Origin: Aspergillus flavus
Lineage: Eukaryota; Ascomycota; Eurotiomycetes; Eurotiales; Aspergillaceae
DNA: 64,000 nt
Direction of reading: 5' to 3'
Assembly (NCBI RefSeq): GCF_009017415.1
Contig: NC_092405.1
Span: 2,046,001 to 2,110,000 of the forward strand
A program made the translations under genes and the position numbers. The notes beneath the pieces were generated by a model that was given only the letters and a program-made list of their open reading frames with translations, was not told the DNA's origin and did no database searches. This document shows, in pieces, positions 10,776 to 22,815 of the stretch (positions within the stretch are counted from its first letter, which is position 1; the number at the start of each line of letters is the position of its first letter).

Positions 10776-13700
10776 CGTGAAGCAAAAGCTTGATTAGATC
10801 AAGCAGGATGCATAATCTAGAAAGCCAAGGACATCTCCAAGGAGGAGCGGAAAAAGATAACCACAAAATCAGAGGTAATTCAAGACATCATCTATCCAAC
10901 TGCGGGATATCCAAGCATTATAGGGGGGGGGGCACAAAACTGGGACTCTGCGCTAAAAAAGTACGCTTGACAATTACACTTTTACAGTCGCAGTGGCAAG
11001 CATGCGACTCCAGGGAGTTAGTTGCATCGAAAGTGCCGACTGGAACCAACTCCAGGTGCCACTTCGTTGGGTGTGTGGGGATAGTGCCATTGCCATTTTC
11101 GTTTTATGTGGCTCGAACAGCAGCATGCCGTAGAGTAGAACTTTAAACGTGCCTTATAGCCGGACTTTACAGGACGCTATTGGGAAGCGAGCTTCCTAAA
11201 CAAGGGCATGTGCGCAATTGCAAGGATGACCTCGGCTGGTCTATTGTCTACTAGTTCTTATTTTTGTTGCCCCAAGGCGCAGGGGTCACGATGCATGGTG
11301 TAGTATGTATGTATAACCTTGTACAATGTCAAGACTTCAAGTGAGGAGAAGAAGCTACTCCGTAGAGTTCTTCTGTCTCGGACAAGATTTATGGGCGTCG
11401 ACCACGGTACTAGAGTGGATTTCTGCCTGTGACGGTTCATGGTTCCGACGAAGGGATCAAGTGGAGAGGCGAGGACACGGACGGGTTGGAATTACCTAAC
11501 ATCGAAGGTGAAGCGGTTCATCAGTGGAGGCAAACACGGACTTGTGCGGAGCCATAGCCATCATAATGTCCGCTCCGGCCCGATAATGTAACATGTTCGC
11601 CGGCAATCTCAAGGACCTCGTTCTACCTTGATCGAAATATTAATGCTCATCAAATCTCAATTCTGAATGGAATATCAAGAGGCTTTGGCATCAGACAATG
11701 TACGCGCCTGCAAAAAATCCCTAGAAAATATGAACGGACCGTGCTATAACAATCACATGGGTTACCATTGGCCATGAAGAAATCTAAGTTATTGGCAGAA
11801 ATTACCTAAGTAGCCCATCTGCCAAGCGAGGCTAATTCGTAGAGCCACCAAATTCTTTTCCCTTTTAACTCTTTTCCTTTTCTTTTTTCGCCTGGATAGA
11901 TAAGCTATGCACATTCCAGACCGTGCTACAGGGCAGAGTGGGTGAGCAATCCATGGTTCACGATCCTAGCCCGCTTGCTATAATTGTAATGATATTCAAT
12001 TAATATACCGCCTAACGAGTCATAGGTTTGGTCGAAAACGTCAGGAACATTTAACTTATGGAGCAGTTAAGTTAAATACCCTTTTACATTCTGAAGGATC
12101 ATCATCACATGTGTATGCCCAGTCGTCTCTTTCTGGAGATCGAATACGAGAATGAAACTCTGCTGTGCGTGGTACCCTAGCATCAAGTGCTGATCGAAGA
12201 TCCGGATGAAAAAACAGGCTCCGTACGGAGTAATTGATCCCATCTTAAGATCGACATGTTAGAATTCACGACTCGAAGTACTATGTTGGTCGAAGCGACG
12301 GCTACTAAGGTTCTTCCATCATTTGGATCAGCACACCGAAGACCAACTATGAACCGCTAACTACCCCTTTTCAGCCTCCAGCGTGTCTATCACCATCGCT
12401 AAGTAGTGCGTGAGGATCGCTAGTTTCTAGACTATTCTCTAATCCTTGTTTTTCTCTCCAGGATATCCGGTCTGATTTTCCATGAATATAGAGCTAACTG
12501 TCTCACTCAATACCTTGTATGCACATACACTTGCATTGTGCTACCCACAACGGCCTGGCGACTCACATGTTGACTAATCCCTAAAAAGCTACAACCGCGG
12601 CGATATGTTACATTCAAAGTAACCTCGTAGTGGGAGTTCAACCAAATTGGGCGTTAGCGGCTTAGCCCTAAGTTAGTAGGGTCTGGATCCCACCCCACAG
12701 TAGTGGCATCCGGGAATCCACAGTAATTTATCTGCTTTGCCGATGGAATATGTTTAGCACGTTCTTCACCTGTGTCATTGTCACATTGCCCTTTGCTGTG
12801 CATAACAAGATTAAATCAGGGCAGAAGCGTGATGCTGCAAGTTCATTGACCCTCTTTCATTCTACCACTTGCGCATACACATATATATACTATATGCGGA
12901 GATATACATACCTACTTTAATAATAAGCAGGGCCTCCACTGAGTGCAGACACAAGCTATGATAATTCTCCTCCCCGAAGACATCCTCTGGAGAAGCACGA
13001 TCTAGATACTAGTGCCATGCCAAGCAAGACTACTATTCGCTCCATTGGCGAGCGGCCTCTTAGTGGCCCGTTTCGAAACTGCAGCGATTTGTCTCATTAA
13101 GCAAGTACCTTCGTCAGGCGTGCACTGCATATCAATTTTGCTATTTTGGGAATTGTTAGTGCAAATCCACTACCGGAAGCGGCTTCTGCCTTCCCCTTTT
13201 TCCTTAGCTTCTCCCACCGTTTCCACGCCGTTCAACTGCCGCAGCGGGGAATGTTGATTTAGGTACATTTTTCCGCGGTAAATGTGCCCCTTAACGAGTA
13301 GAACAGCATTGCTTGTTGACGGCTGCTATGTTGATCGAATCCTGGTATGGTGATCTAAACCCGATCCGTAGCTAATACCGTCATTTAGATTCGACTATCG
13401 CGAGAGTCTAACCTTACATTGAAGAGAAGAGCCGTCTTTCGGTATTCAATTCGGCAACAAGTCCGGAGTACATGCGCTTGAACCTTGAAGGCGAGCTTAG
13501 CTTCTCTTTGACAGTCCACCTTGGCTGTGAATGTTTCAGGCTACCTCACTCTGACGCAGGCATTGTGTCACGATCTTGTTTGACATGCATAAGGCTGGAG
13601 TCCTCTCTGTGGATATTCTCATTTGAAGGTGCACGGGTGTCACCTCTGTGGGATATTTTTAGTTCTAAGTAACAAAGCCATTGTTTATATGAAACCGACC

Positions 13701-13875
13701 TCCAGTGACTGCTATCGCACCTACTGTAAACTTTATCTCAAAGAGATAAGAATTTCTTATCCAACTTTCTTCCAGCTGAACCTTCTCAGCTATATAACTC
13801 TTCAAATCATACCCTCGAGAGCAGTCATCTGTCAAAGCATAGCTGAGGCCATTATATATTGCATCTTTTTTCAGC
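10776..13875. other. Gene-poor region, 3.1 kb
   Basis: No convincing gene. Open frames on both strands are short, lack domain-like composition and are broken by many stops. A G-run lies at about 10923-10932 and a pyrimidine-rich stretch at about 11850-11890. The last part includes a TATA-like CTATATAA (about 13791-13798) upstream of the small secreted-protein-like frame at 13876. Confidence 0.55.
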
Positions 13876-14091
13876 GTGTTGGCTGTCACTGCCTTGGCGG
13901 TCAGTGCTCGACAACGCATGGCCGTCAGCATCGCCGAGAACGGGGTTGTCAACTCCATATATCTAGATTCTACTGGATCCTCTTTGGAAGACCCACAATA
14001 TTGCACCACTATCAACTTTTGCCCCTCTTCTAAACGCTTAACTTTGGTCAATGACTGTCACTATCCTGCTGAACTACTAGTAGACACATGA
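13876..14091 (+). pseudogene. Possible small secreted protein lacking a start codon
   Basis: The frame opens with GTG and reads VLAVTALAVSARQRM, a typical hydrophobic signal-peptide core, followed by about 55 residues with three Cys. There is no ATG between a TATA-like sequence at about 13791 and this point. Either the first codon has changed from ATG to GTG, or the segment is a second exon: the preceding TTTTTTCAG at about 13866-13874 is a good acceptor, but no matching first exon was found. No homologue is recognised. Low confidence; it could be chance. Confidence 0.25.
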
Positions 14092-14711
14092 TAAAGCTCG
14101 TTATTCCCGTGACTACTATGGTGTTCCACATAACGACTGTCGGCCATGCTCCAAGAACTAATTGGAATGCGGGGACTAGACACGAGATCGAGCTATTTAG
14201 CTGTATAAAGCTACCCCATGGATGATGTAGAAGGTAAGCAGTGAGAGGTGGTGGGGGGACTTGAATACTATTATTAACGAAGTTCCTATTTGCTAGTTAC
14301 GAATGTCATTGATCAAAGATAACGCCAGTATCCAGGTACTCCTTGCAAATTTAAAGTGCGTACATATCGTCGTACCTTAAACGGACCTGCAGCGCATATT
14401 CTAGGACTAATGCATGACATAATCGTAAGACACAAGCCGTCTGACTAGATCTGCCAAGTCACAATGGTGACCAAGAAAGTCAAAGGTAGGCCAGCACAGC
14501 AACATAATATGTAGTATTCTATAATAACTTAAGATGATAGGATGAGCCCTTTCGTAAAGCAACTGTGTCCTGAATAGAGGTCCTGCTCGCTTCTGAAATC
14601 AGGTATGCATAGTCACCTATATACATGTTTGGAGCATCATGCGATTGAAATTTATGCACTAGAAATGGGTTGTAGATGAACGGAAAACAGTGTCTGTGGC
14701 CATCTTTAGAT
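14092..14711. other. Intergenic, 0.6 kb
   Basis: 3' flank of the minus-strand glycolipid transfer gene. I see no gene or structured element here. Confidence 0.5.
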
Positions 14712-15561
14712 TTACCACTTGGCATCGGGCTGCTCCTGGAACTTCTGAAGAATGGAAACGATTTTCTCCAGAGCCTTCACCTCGCGGGTCAACTGCTCTT
14801 GGATCTTCGCTTCGGTCTCGGCGGAGACATCGTCGGTACTAGAGGCGAGGGACTTGTAGAAGTTCTTGTTATTAGGAGCAGCACCTACGGCCACACTGAA
14901 GACCTTTTTCACAATGAAATTGTGGTGCTTGCTGAGGGTAACACCGTAGGCTTCACGGAAGGAGCTGGCAAGCTCCTCACCGGTCTTGTCGACGTGGCGG
15001 CGGAGGGCTTGGGCAGTGAAGTCAAGGCCCCTGTTTAAATTCAAGTGGTTAGCCAATTATACAATTACAACCACACCATATACTCGAAACACCCATAAGT
15101 GGAGACGTTTCGACCCCTGACAAAGGGGTGAGGGCAACAATTAGTTCATACCTAACAAGCCAGAGTAGACCTTCAGAGGCGGTGTGCTTCTTGGTCTTCA
15201 GTTCGTTCACTGAAAGAGACTGAACAGTCTCAGACTCAGCAGGGGCAGCCAGCTGCCGGTCTCTGAGTTTCTATACCGAAATTAGATATTCATGCAGTTG
15301 AACGTGGGGTAAAATTTCCGGACCTTGACATTTCCAAGTAGGTCGTTCTTGACGGGAGTGAAAGCCACGGAGCCGAGCACATCTAAGTATTGTCAGGACT
15401 GAACGGATTCAATGGTCAAGTCAGCTCAATCTCGTACCGAACAAAGTAGTGAGGGATTCGGAGGCTTCGAGGAACTCGGTGGTAGAAATGGAGTTGTCTG
15501 CGCCAACGGGAACATCGGCGAAGGACCTCTTAAGGCCATCAAACCAGGTCTTGGAAGCCAT
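14712..15561 (-). CDS. Glycolipid transfer protein (HET-C2/GLTP family)
   Basis: Cytosolic GLTP-fold protein that moves glycosphingolipids between membranes; the Podospora member HET-C2 is known from heterokaryon incompatibility. Four exons: 15561-15438, 15382-15324, 15270-15152, 15030-14712, summing to 206 aa, matching the family's usual 200-210. The sugar-binding residues of GLTPs are present: Asp55, Asn59 and Lys62 in DLLGNVKK, Trp98 in LLWLVRGL, and His136/His137 in SKHHNF. The start ATG opens MASKTWFDGL. It is divergent from the Spo71-like gene with 427 bp between start codons. Whether it functions in allorecognition in this species cannot be told from sequence. Confidence 0.93.
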
Positions 15562-15988
15562 TTTGAATTGTAATGTACGAGGATAGGAATGGGAGAAAAG
15601 AGCAAAGAAACAACTAAGTAGAGTAGAGAGAAAGGAGACAGTTGAGCAGTTGAGGGGCAGACCAGCTGTTATGTTTAACTGTCACACCGCCGTTAGCGGG
15701 ACAATGCCACGCAAGCGGCCAGGCCAATCAGCGGGTCCAGACCACGGCCCCTGATTTACATCTGCAAACGAATCAAACAGCACAAACAAAGCAACGGTGT
15801 GACCAGAGCTGAAGAACAACGACGTCATCGCCTGAAGTCCATCGAGACCCGGGGCTGATCGATCGGTTCCTGATTGCACATCCCCTCTGTGGATCTTGAT
15901 AGGTCTGGGGGCTAATCGAGCTAATTTTTCTAATGCTATATAAGATCTCTCTCCTTATATTCTCATCTAATGGTTGTAGAAACGTGCA
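15562..15988. promoter_or_regulatory. Shared divergent promoter (glycolipid transfer / Spo71-like)
   Basis: 427 bp between two divergent start codons. It holds a CCAAT box at 15724-15728 and a CRE-like GACGTCAT at 15821-15828. Which gene each acts on is unknown. Confidence 0.5.
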
Positions 15989-18900
15989 ATGAGCACTCAT
16001 TCCCCCCTAGCTCAGCATGCTGGCGACACAATGGAGACCGACCTACACACCGCATTTGATGACCACCACCATGGTCTGGAACCGGAGTTCTACACAGCTG
16101 AGAAGCTGGTAAGGGTATCATCATTCTATACACTATCAGGAAAACTAATCTCTGCTAAAGCGTTATGCTTCAGCCAACCATGTCCATGTAACGAGCAGAC
16201 GGTTCTTCATCGGCCCAATCCCCAAAGGCTGGCTGCAAAACCACCGCAAATCATGGTACAAAACGCGACTTAAATTCAAGAATTACTCCTCCAAAACCGT
16301 TACTTTTCGGGCGGAGACCGATGTTGCGCAGTACACGCAGGACCCGGAGCGAATCGAGCTATCTCCAGAACAGACAAAGAACGATGAGCCAGAGGATACT
16401 ACAGAGGGCGAACAGGCAGAGGACTCTAGTGAGCAGGAGGCTGGTGGTAATAGGGCCCTTAGGACTTTAAGTGAACCACTAGGGGAAACCACTGAAGCGC
16501 CCTCCCCCCATACCTCTGACACACCAGGCCCCTCAATGTTGGTCCCAGAGAGGCACAACCGGACTCCAGCTAGTACAGCGACAGATGCGCAATCTTACAT
16601 GACAGCAAGGGAGATTGCCCCCAGCACAGATAGTGTGGGGCAGACTTCGGGTGACCACAGCAGTGTGGAGACCATAAGACCACTGAGCAAACCAACATCG
16701 AGGACCATGAGTCAGTATGAGGCCAGTCAGTCAAGCCCCACGGCATCGCAAAGTGAACTTGGATCTACGACCCCGTTGCTAAGATCTAGGTCACCGCTGA
16801 AAGGTAAAGGACGAGTTACTAGAGCACTCTCAACACCGGACCCTGAAACTCAGGAAGTTGAAAGTACCGAAGACCTTGGCGATGAACGGCTTCGTTTCCA
16901 CAAGCGGGCTATTAAATATAACGATAATCTCTTAGATAGACAACAACGACTCAAATCTCGGATTTCAAGGACACATAATATGGTCTCAGGAACTTTGTCA
17001 CGTCGACGCAAGGTAAAAGCAGGCGAGATTATCAAGGCTGAAAGGATGCTTGTTCGAATCGAGGAGACGGAGCATGAACTTCCCGAAGACTATGGTGAAA
17101 ATGACAGTTGGAGCATGGAAACTAGGGTTGCCGATAACTGGAGGGAATTCTTAGTGGTTTTCCGAGCGACGTCCGATGAGGATGCGCCGTTTACTCTGCA
17201 AATGTACAAGACGCGTGTTATCCCAGAGATACAGAGATACAACACTAGAGCCAAACCTTACCATGAGATTCCGTTGGGTCGCAAGAAGGCAAAGTTGAAC
17301 CTGTACTCTTCTCTGGATAAGACTATTGTGATCTGGGGTCCCTCCAAGCATGGCACAAAAATTTACATCATACGGCCTAAATCTACGGCGCACGCTGTTG
17401 AATGGTACACCTCTCTAGGTTATGCGTTAGGAAGACGCCGGGCGTCTTCACTCTCAATTGACGTACCAGACCTTGGGGTGTCGCTTACATTCAAAAACCC
17501 TTTCGAGCAGTTGGAAGCGCGTCTCGAAGAGAATGAGAGAAGTGGAATACTTGCTCATTCTGCCCCGCAGAAGGCAGCAGCAGCAGAGATCATTATACGT
17601 GGTTGTTTTGAAGTGTTGGATAAACACCCTGAATGGACCGATGTATTGCATAAGTGGTCTAAAACTGAGAGGATGGGCCTTGCTTGGAAGCGATACGACC
17701 GTTTGGAATGGGTCCACGGCATTAATGAGGAAAGAATGTACGGAACCCTAGCGATGCAAAGGACTCACCAGCTCCAGCTACGACCACGACAACACTATCG
17801 TACACATGTGCATAATGACGACAAGAGGGACGAAGAGCCAGAGCCAGTGGAAGGCTTCCTGATTCGCCTTACATCACAAAGAGGTGTGCACCAACGTATG
17901 AACAAAATGTTCTTCAAGCGCCTATACTGTTTCACCCAAGACCATTACTTGTTCTTCTGTAGACCCGCGAAGTCTCTGCCGCCAGCTCCTCCAAGACTCC
18001 GTGCAGATGATTCGAATATCCCATCAACGCAAGACATTCTGAATGAAATGCCACTTTCATACGACATTGATCCGTTTCCAATACAGGACGGAGAGATAAC
18101 TTGGCTCTCAAGTGGCAATAAGGAGCACATAAAGAGACACGACGAGGAAGCATTTGCGCAGCTTCGCAGGAACCTTCACAATCTGACCAATGCTGATGGC
18201 TACATTGATATCTGCCAAGTGCATGAAGTGCGTGATGTGCACCGTGACAGTTGCCCTGCCGACCGAAATATCCGGGAAGGGCCAGATGTTGAGTTCAATC
18301 CTGAAGCAAGAGACACTCGGCGAGATGACGGCGCAACCCAGAAGTTCGACGACGATAAAACATTTGAGATGCTTCTTGATAATGACCTTGTTGTCCGGTT
18401 TCAGGCGTACGATGAGCGGACTAAGAATGAGTGGATGAAGAGGCTTGATGCCCTTGTGAAATACTGGAAAGCACGGTGTGCGGCTGATGCGGCGGAGCTC
18501 AAGATCTTGCGGCAACGCAACCTGGAAATACTGGACATCGACGAAGAGATGGAGTCTGTGGTGGGGCAATTCGCCCAAAAGTGGGAGGTCAGGAGGGCAG
18601 AAGCATCACCTTTGTTACACAATATGTGTGCTTTGACTGGATGTCGCGCGATCAATGTAGGTCACCTATGCCCTTTTTGGCTAATCACCGATGCTGATAT
18701 CTCCCAGATGTCTGGCCAACTCTTCCGAAAACCACGGCGGCACTCAACATTCAAGCGATGTAACGTTATTCTTACTGACGGGAAACTGTTGATTTACCGG
18801 AACTCGTTGAGGAAGCGCAATGGTGTTCAGATCCCTCATGTTCATTCTAGCCTTGAAGCAACTATAGATTTAAGCGACTGCTACGTTTACTCGGGACTGT

Positions 18901-19268
18901 TGACAGAATCTGATCTGCTCTACACCAATCAAACGTTCGATAGCAATCGCCCAAGCCATCGCACCCTGCCCCGGGCTTATCTCTCTACAGACGCCTATAC
19001 GAGCAGTGACGAAGACACGGCCATTACCTTCGTGGTTTGGCAGCCTCTGCGCAAGAACCTCTTTCGAGCACGTGAGCGAGGGGTGAAAGGCGAAACAAAG
19101 CAGACGCTGAAGCAAGTTTCCAAGCTGGGTGTTCATGGGCGAACTGCGGTGTTTAAAGCACGGAGTCGGGTAGACAAAGATCGCTGGGTCATGAGCATTG
19201 CATCCGAGATTGATCGGCTGCAAGAAAGCAAGCCGGAAGATGTTCGAGTGATTGCAACAAACAGTTAG
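15989..19268 (+). CDS. spo71: Spo71-like PH-domain protein
   Basis: Large fungal PH-domain protein related to yeast Spo71, which works at the forespore membrane during sporulation; filamentous-fungal orthologues are little studied. Two exons: 15989-16108 and 16161-19268 (1075 aa). The intron has GTAAGG and ends CTAAAG; joining gives AEKLRYASANHVHV. The N-terminal block with FFIGPIPKGWLQNHRKSW matches the Spo71 N-terminal domain. After a Ser/Thr/Glu-rich linker (about residues 90-290) come PH-like segments, including one around RMNKMFFKRLYCFTQDHY (lysine-rich strand, aromatic end) and a later one around FKRCNVILTDGKLLIYRN. No signal peptide or transmembrane segment. The assignment rests on the N-terminal block and PH repeats. 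Confidence 0.78.
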
Positions 19269-19470
19269 CCAAGTCAAATACTTTGGTTCACTGGGTGAAT
19301 CACGGCTTCTAGTCAGAAATATTAGTGTCTCAACTCTTTACGTGCGTCTTACGCTCATTGCCCTATATGTTTCCTGCATCTTCTACGTATTCATACATGC
19401 GTCTTGATAATAATACAGAAGCTCTATGTACAGTACAGCATATACCCATAATGGCAAGAAGTAGAAGCCT

Positions 19471-20391
19471 TTATGATAGAACAGGTCGCTCTAATTTGAC
19501 CGCTTCCTTCGACACACGATCCCTTACCTCGTGACGATAATTATCCCCTAACTTGCGCTCAACATCACCCTCGACAAGCCCCTGCTCCCAGTCCGTCCAT
19601 TTAAGCATCCTAAACCGCGGATACATCACAGCCATCACCCGACCCGTGATCAGACTAATACTTACAGGCCCATAAGTATTACTATCAAGCGACCTCTTCG
19701 GGTCCGCCGCATCACCCTCCAACCAAACATGATTAAACGGCACAATCTGCGAGGGCTTCATACAGGGATCGCGAGTTGTGATCCGATCCCCCGGAAGTCC
19801 AACCACACGTTTAATAGCAATATGGCCCGGGTTAGCCGGCGACCTAGCAAAAATATAACAGTCAATAAAACCACCGTATCCATAAAAGAAACCCATATAG
19901 ATCCGAGCAGAATCATACCGAAACGTGACAACCATCCCCCTCTCCAACCTCCTCGTCCGCTCCCAAGGCCACCCGGCCCCGCCCCACGGCCACATATTCA
20001 CAAGTACCATATCGCGCTTCGTATGCATCTGCTCGTAGTCCTCGTTGAGGTAGGGCGTCATTGACGGCCCGCTAACCCACATGACCCCCAGGACATGTTC
20101 GGAGAAGAAGAGCCCAATCGGGACAATAGGCGCCAATATGCGAAGAACACGGAGTCCTGTGCGGACAGGAACGGGCAGCGTCGCATAGCGACTTCGGAAG
20201 TGGGAGAAGAGGGAGAATGGCTTGCGAGGTGGTTCCGGGGCGGGCTGAGCGAGGGGTGGTGCGGTGGAGGATGGAGGTGGAGGGGGTGACGGTGATGATC
20301 CGAATTGTGATCGCAGTTTTGCGGCTTCTGGTGTGAGGACTTGGTATTTGGGGCCCGGGGGCTTTTGCGATGAGCTTGGGTTTGTCGGCAT
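19471..20391 (-). CDS. imp2: Mitochondrial inner membrane protease subunit 2 (Imp2)
   Basis: S26 signal-peptidase family serine/lysine protease of the inner-membrane Imp1/Imp2 complex, which cleaves sorting signals facing the intermembrane space. A Pro-rich N-terminal extension precedes a hydrophobic anchor (about residues 83-104). Catalytic Ser110 lies in VSGPSMTPY and Lys169 (spliced numbering) in HIAIKRVVGLPGD. The frame is open throughout (306 codons), but 19844-19918 is a 75-nt stretch with GTATGA donor and GCTAG acceptor whose removal gives VVTFRSPANPG, the family's normal sequence. The spliced product is 281 aa. The gene converges on the Spo71-like gene with about 200 bp between stops. 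Confidence 0.92.
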   Translation of the reverse strand: MPTNPSSSQKPPGPKYQVLTPEAAKLRSQFGSSPSPPPPPSSTAPPLAQPAPEPPRKPFSLFSHFRSRYATLPVPVRTGLRVLRILAPIVPIGLFFSEHVLGVMWVSGPSMTPYLNEDYEQMHTKRDMVLVNMWPWGGAGWPWERTRRLERGMVVTFRYDSARIYMGFFYGYGGFIDCYIFARSPANPGHIAIKRVVGLPGDRITTRDPCMKPSQIVPFNHVWLEGDAADPKRSLDSNTYGPVSISLITGRVMAVMYPRFRMLKWTDWEQGLVEGDVERKLGDNYRHEVRDRVSKEAVKLERPVLS

Positions 20392-22815
20392 GAGGGCGGG
20401 TCTTTCTTTTTTTGGTGTTGCGTGTTGGGACTATGGGGTCATGGACGGCGTAGTGAGGGATTGTTGGTAGGATTCTACTGGTGGAGTAATTGTGCTTGCG
20501 TAGGTATATTATAACTTGTTTAATGGCTGTTTACCGTAGAGTTGTGGTGCAATTATGAGATGAATCTGGAATTAACTGTGCTATCATTGAATGCGGTGAT
20601 ATCGGAGGTGAGCTTCTGTTTGCAGTGTTTGCAGTGGATATCACTCTTGCATTCCCTTCGGAATATTTTTGAACTTTACATGCGAGACGGAATCAGCTTA
20701 TGCAGTTTATTCTCTTAGCTCCATATATCTAGGGATTGGGCTATTCAGTCACTGCGATTCTTTACGCTCATACATGACACAGTCCATGACTGAGGATAGC
20801 CCTTGTGTGACCCTGCATATTGCTGTTTATTGCTTGTATCATAGAGTAGCTTTGATAATTTCCCATTGTAGCTTCGTGTGGCCTCATTAGCAGGCTGTAT
20901 GTAGTAGAAAAGCTAGAAAAAGGATGATCACTGGCATTGCGCCACTCGTAAGGTCAGGTTCTATCATCTACGTGGAGAAAATTAACAAGAATGAAGCATT
21001 GCAGGCCACAGTTTCCATATTCTATTCGAAAATGGGTGGGATTTGATGCTGAAGAGGCCATCAATATGTGAAACATCAACTATCAAGTCACTTGACAGAA
21101 TAGCCCGGTCATTTGAACATATAATTGCGCAGTGCTAAGACTGTTCAGTAAAACCTGAATTGGTCGCTAGAAAGTTGAACGGTACGAGAATCAACTTTCA
21201 ATGATTAAGTTAGTATTCAACCACCTATCGAACACGGTCATTCTTCCCAACCGATTCAGCATATCAGATAATCTGTTCGGAATCATCGGAAATAGCAGCA
21301 AGCCCACCTTGCTCCCTTTCAATGAAGTCATATAATTGGATATCTATTGCACAGCCAGGATTGTCTTGGTCAAGATATGAAACTACAGGCCATCTCAAGA
21401 CAGTAGCTCGCAAAGGATCCCTAGTATATTAAAGGAACCCCTCCTTCACTGCAACCCCACGATGTATCCAAAAGCAAAAGCTGCACTTACGATGCAGATG
21501 AAGCCCACTTGCCTAGTAAAACAGACCCGTGTCATAAGCACTAGTACACTGACTATTTCAAATTTTACCGGCACAGATAGTCTCGAGGAACTTGCCCTAA
21601 TATATCCCGCGTTAACAACCATAATTGCAAGCTTAATTCCCTCAGACAAGCCCGCAACTTACGGACCCCACGTTATCCTACGCAGTATTCATGCAGTTGG
21701 CTTATACATAGCGGGGGTCGAAATTAGAAAGCGGGGTCTATACGATAAGCCAGGAAGACGAAGTGGCGAAGCAACCCGGGGATGAGACTAGGCACTAGCA
21801 CCATGAAGGACCCTGTGAAGGATTCACTGGGTTAGTGAGGCGCAGTGAAATGTGAATCCCTCGTTTACCAGAATTTGGAAACTGGGAGTGATCCTTAATT
21901 AGGTCGCCGATTGGTGGTGAGCTCGCTAATGCAAGTTGAGTGCCACGGACGACCATTTCCCCATTTTGGAGGGTTTCAAATGTGGAGATTTTTGGGACAG
22001 CCCGCATAGTCTAGTGTCTGCTGCTAGTAAACTAGCTTCATTGACGTCTTTTGCCGAGTTGGGACCCTCGACCAAGATGTCTTGGTCAATGTATCTAATA
22101 TTTACCGAGATAATGGAGTCGGAGCCGGTGGTTAGCAAGATGAAGACGAGATATTCGTAACTTAACGGTACAAGGATAGTAGAAGGGTATAAACAGGAAA
22201 GACCTAATATAAAAGCTCATATTCGTGCGATAATAGAATCTTAGTAGCTCTCTCAGTCCCCTCTCCAGATGTTCATACACATATCCGGTACAAGATGTAT
22301 GGCGCATGTGGTGGGAAACAAAGGATTAGCCGAGTGAGTACGCTGATTGGGTGAAGATTAATCAAGCCGTCGAAGTGGGTCCGAATTGTTTGGGTGGATA
22401 AGATCTCCTCCCGAGTCATGTCGCAGAGAAGGTATTTTTAATAATAATACTCTGTATGCACTAAGCTGTTTGTGCATGGATGGTTCTGTTGAAAATGTGC
22501 ATGGATCAGCAGGCATTCTTTTGACAGATGAAACAAACATGCCAGTAAAATCAACCCTCATCGCCACGCTGCTTTAAATAGCATTAGGGATCTGGCACTA
22601 GACCGAATGGAGGCTGGATTAATTAACCCCATCCAGGCTATCCATGGCTTAGTCAGGCCCCCTCTTTCCCCAAACTGGGAAAGGCGGCGAAACACCTGCT
22701 TTGGTGACATCGATTAAATCACAAGCATCAGCACCTTCGCATCCATGGTTACAAGCTTCTCATTAAGCTAGCCCTGAGCTGGAGCTGGTCTCCCCATGTC
22801 TTTAGAAACCCGACA
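20392..22815. other. Intergenic, 2.4 kb
   Basis: No well supported gene. The minus strand of about 21795-22160 has two overlapping protein-like open frames (see findings) and the plus strand a 107-residue frame at 21462-21785 without recognisable features. The remainder is AT-rich and full of stops. Confidence 0.5.

Noticed and set aside
10923..10932. G-run as a possible quadruplex
   Set aside because: A single run without the further G-tracts needed nearby.
13665..14051. 128-codon minus-strand frame
   Set aside because: No domain and no plausible context; the plus strand shows a better, though weak, signal-peptide-like frame.
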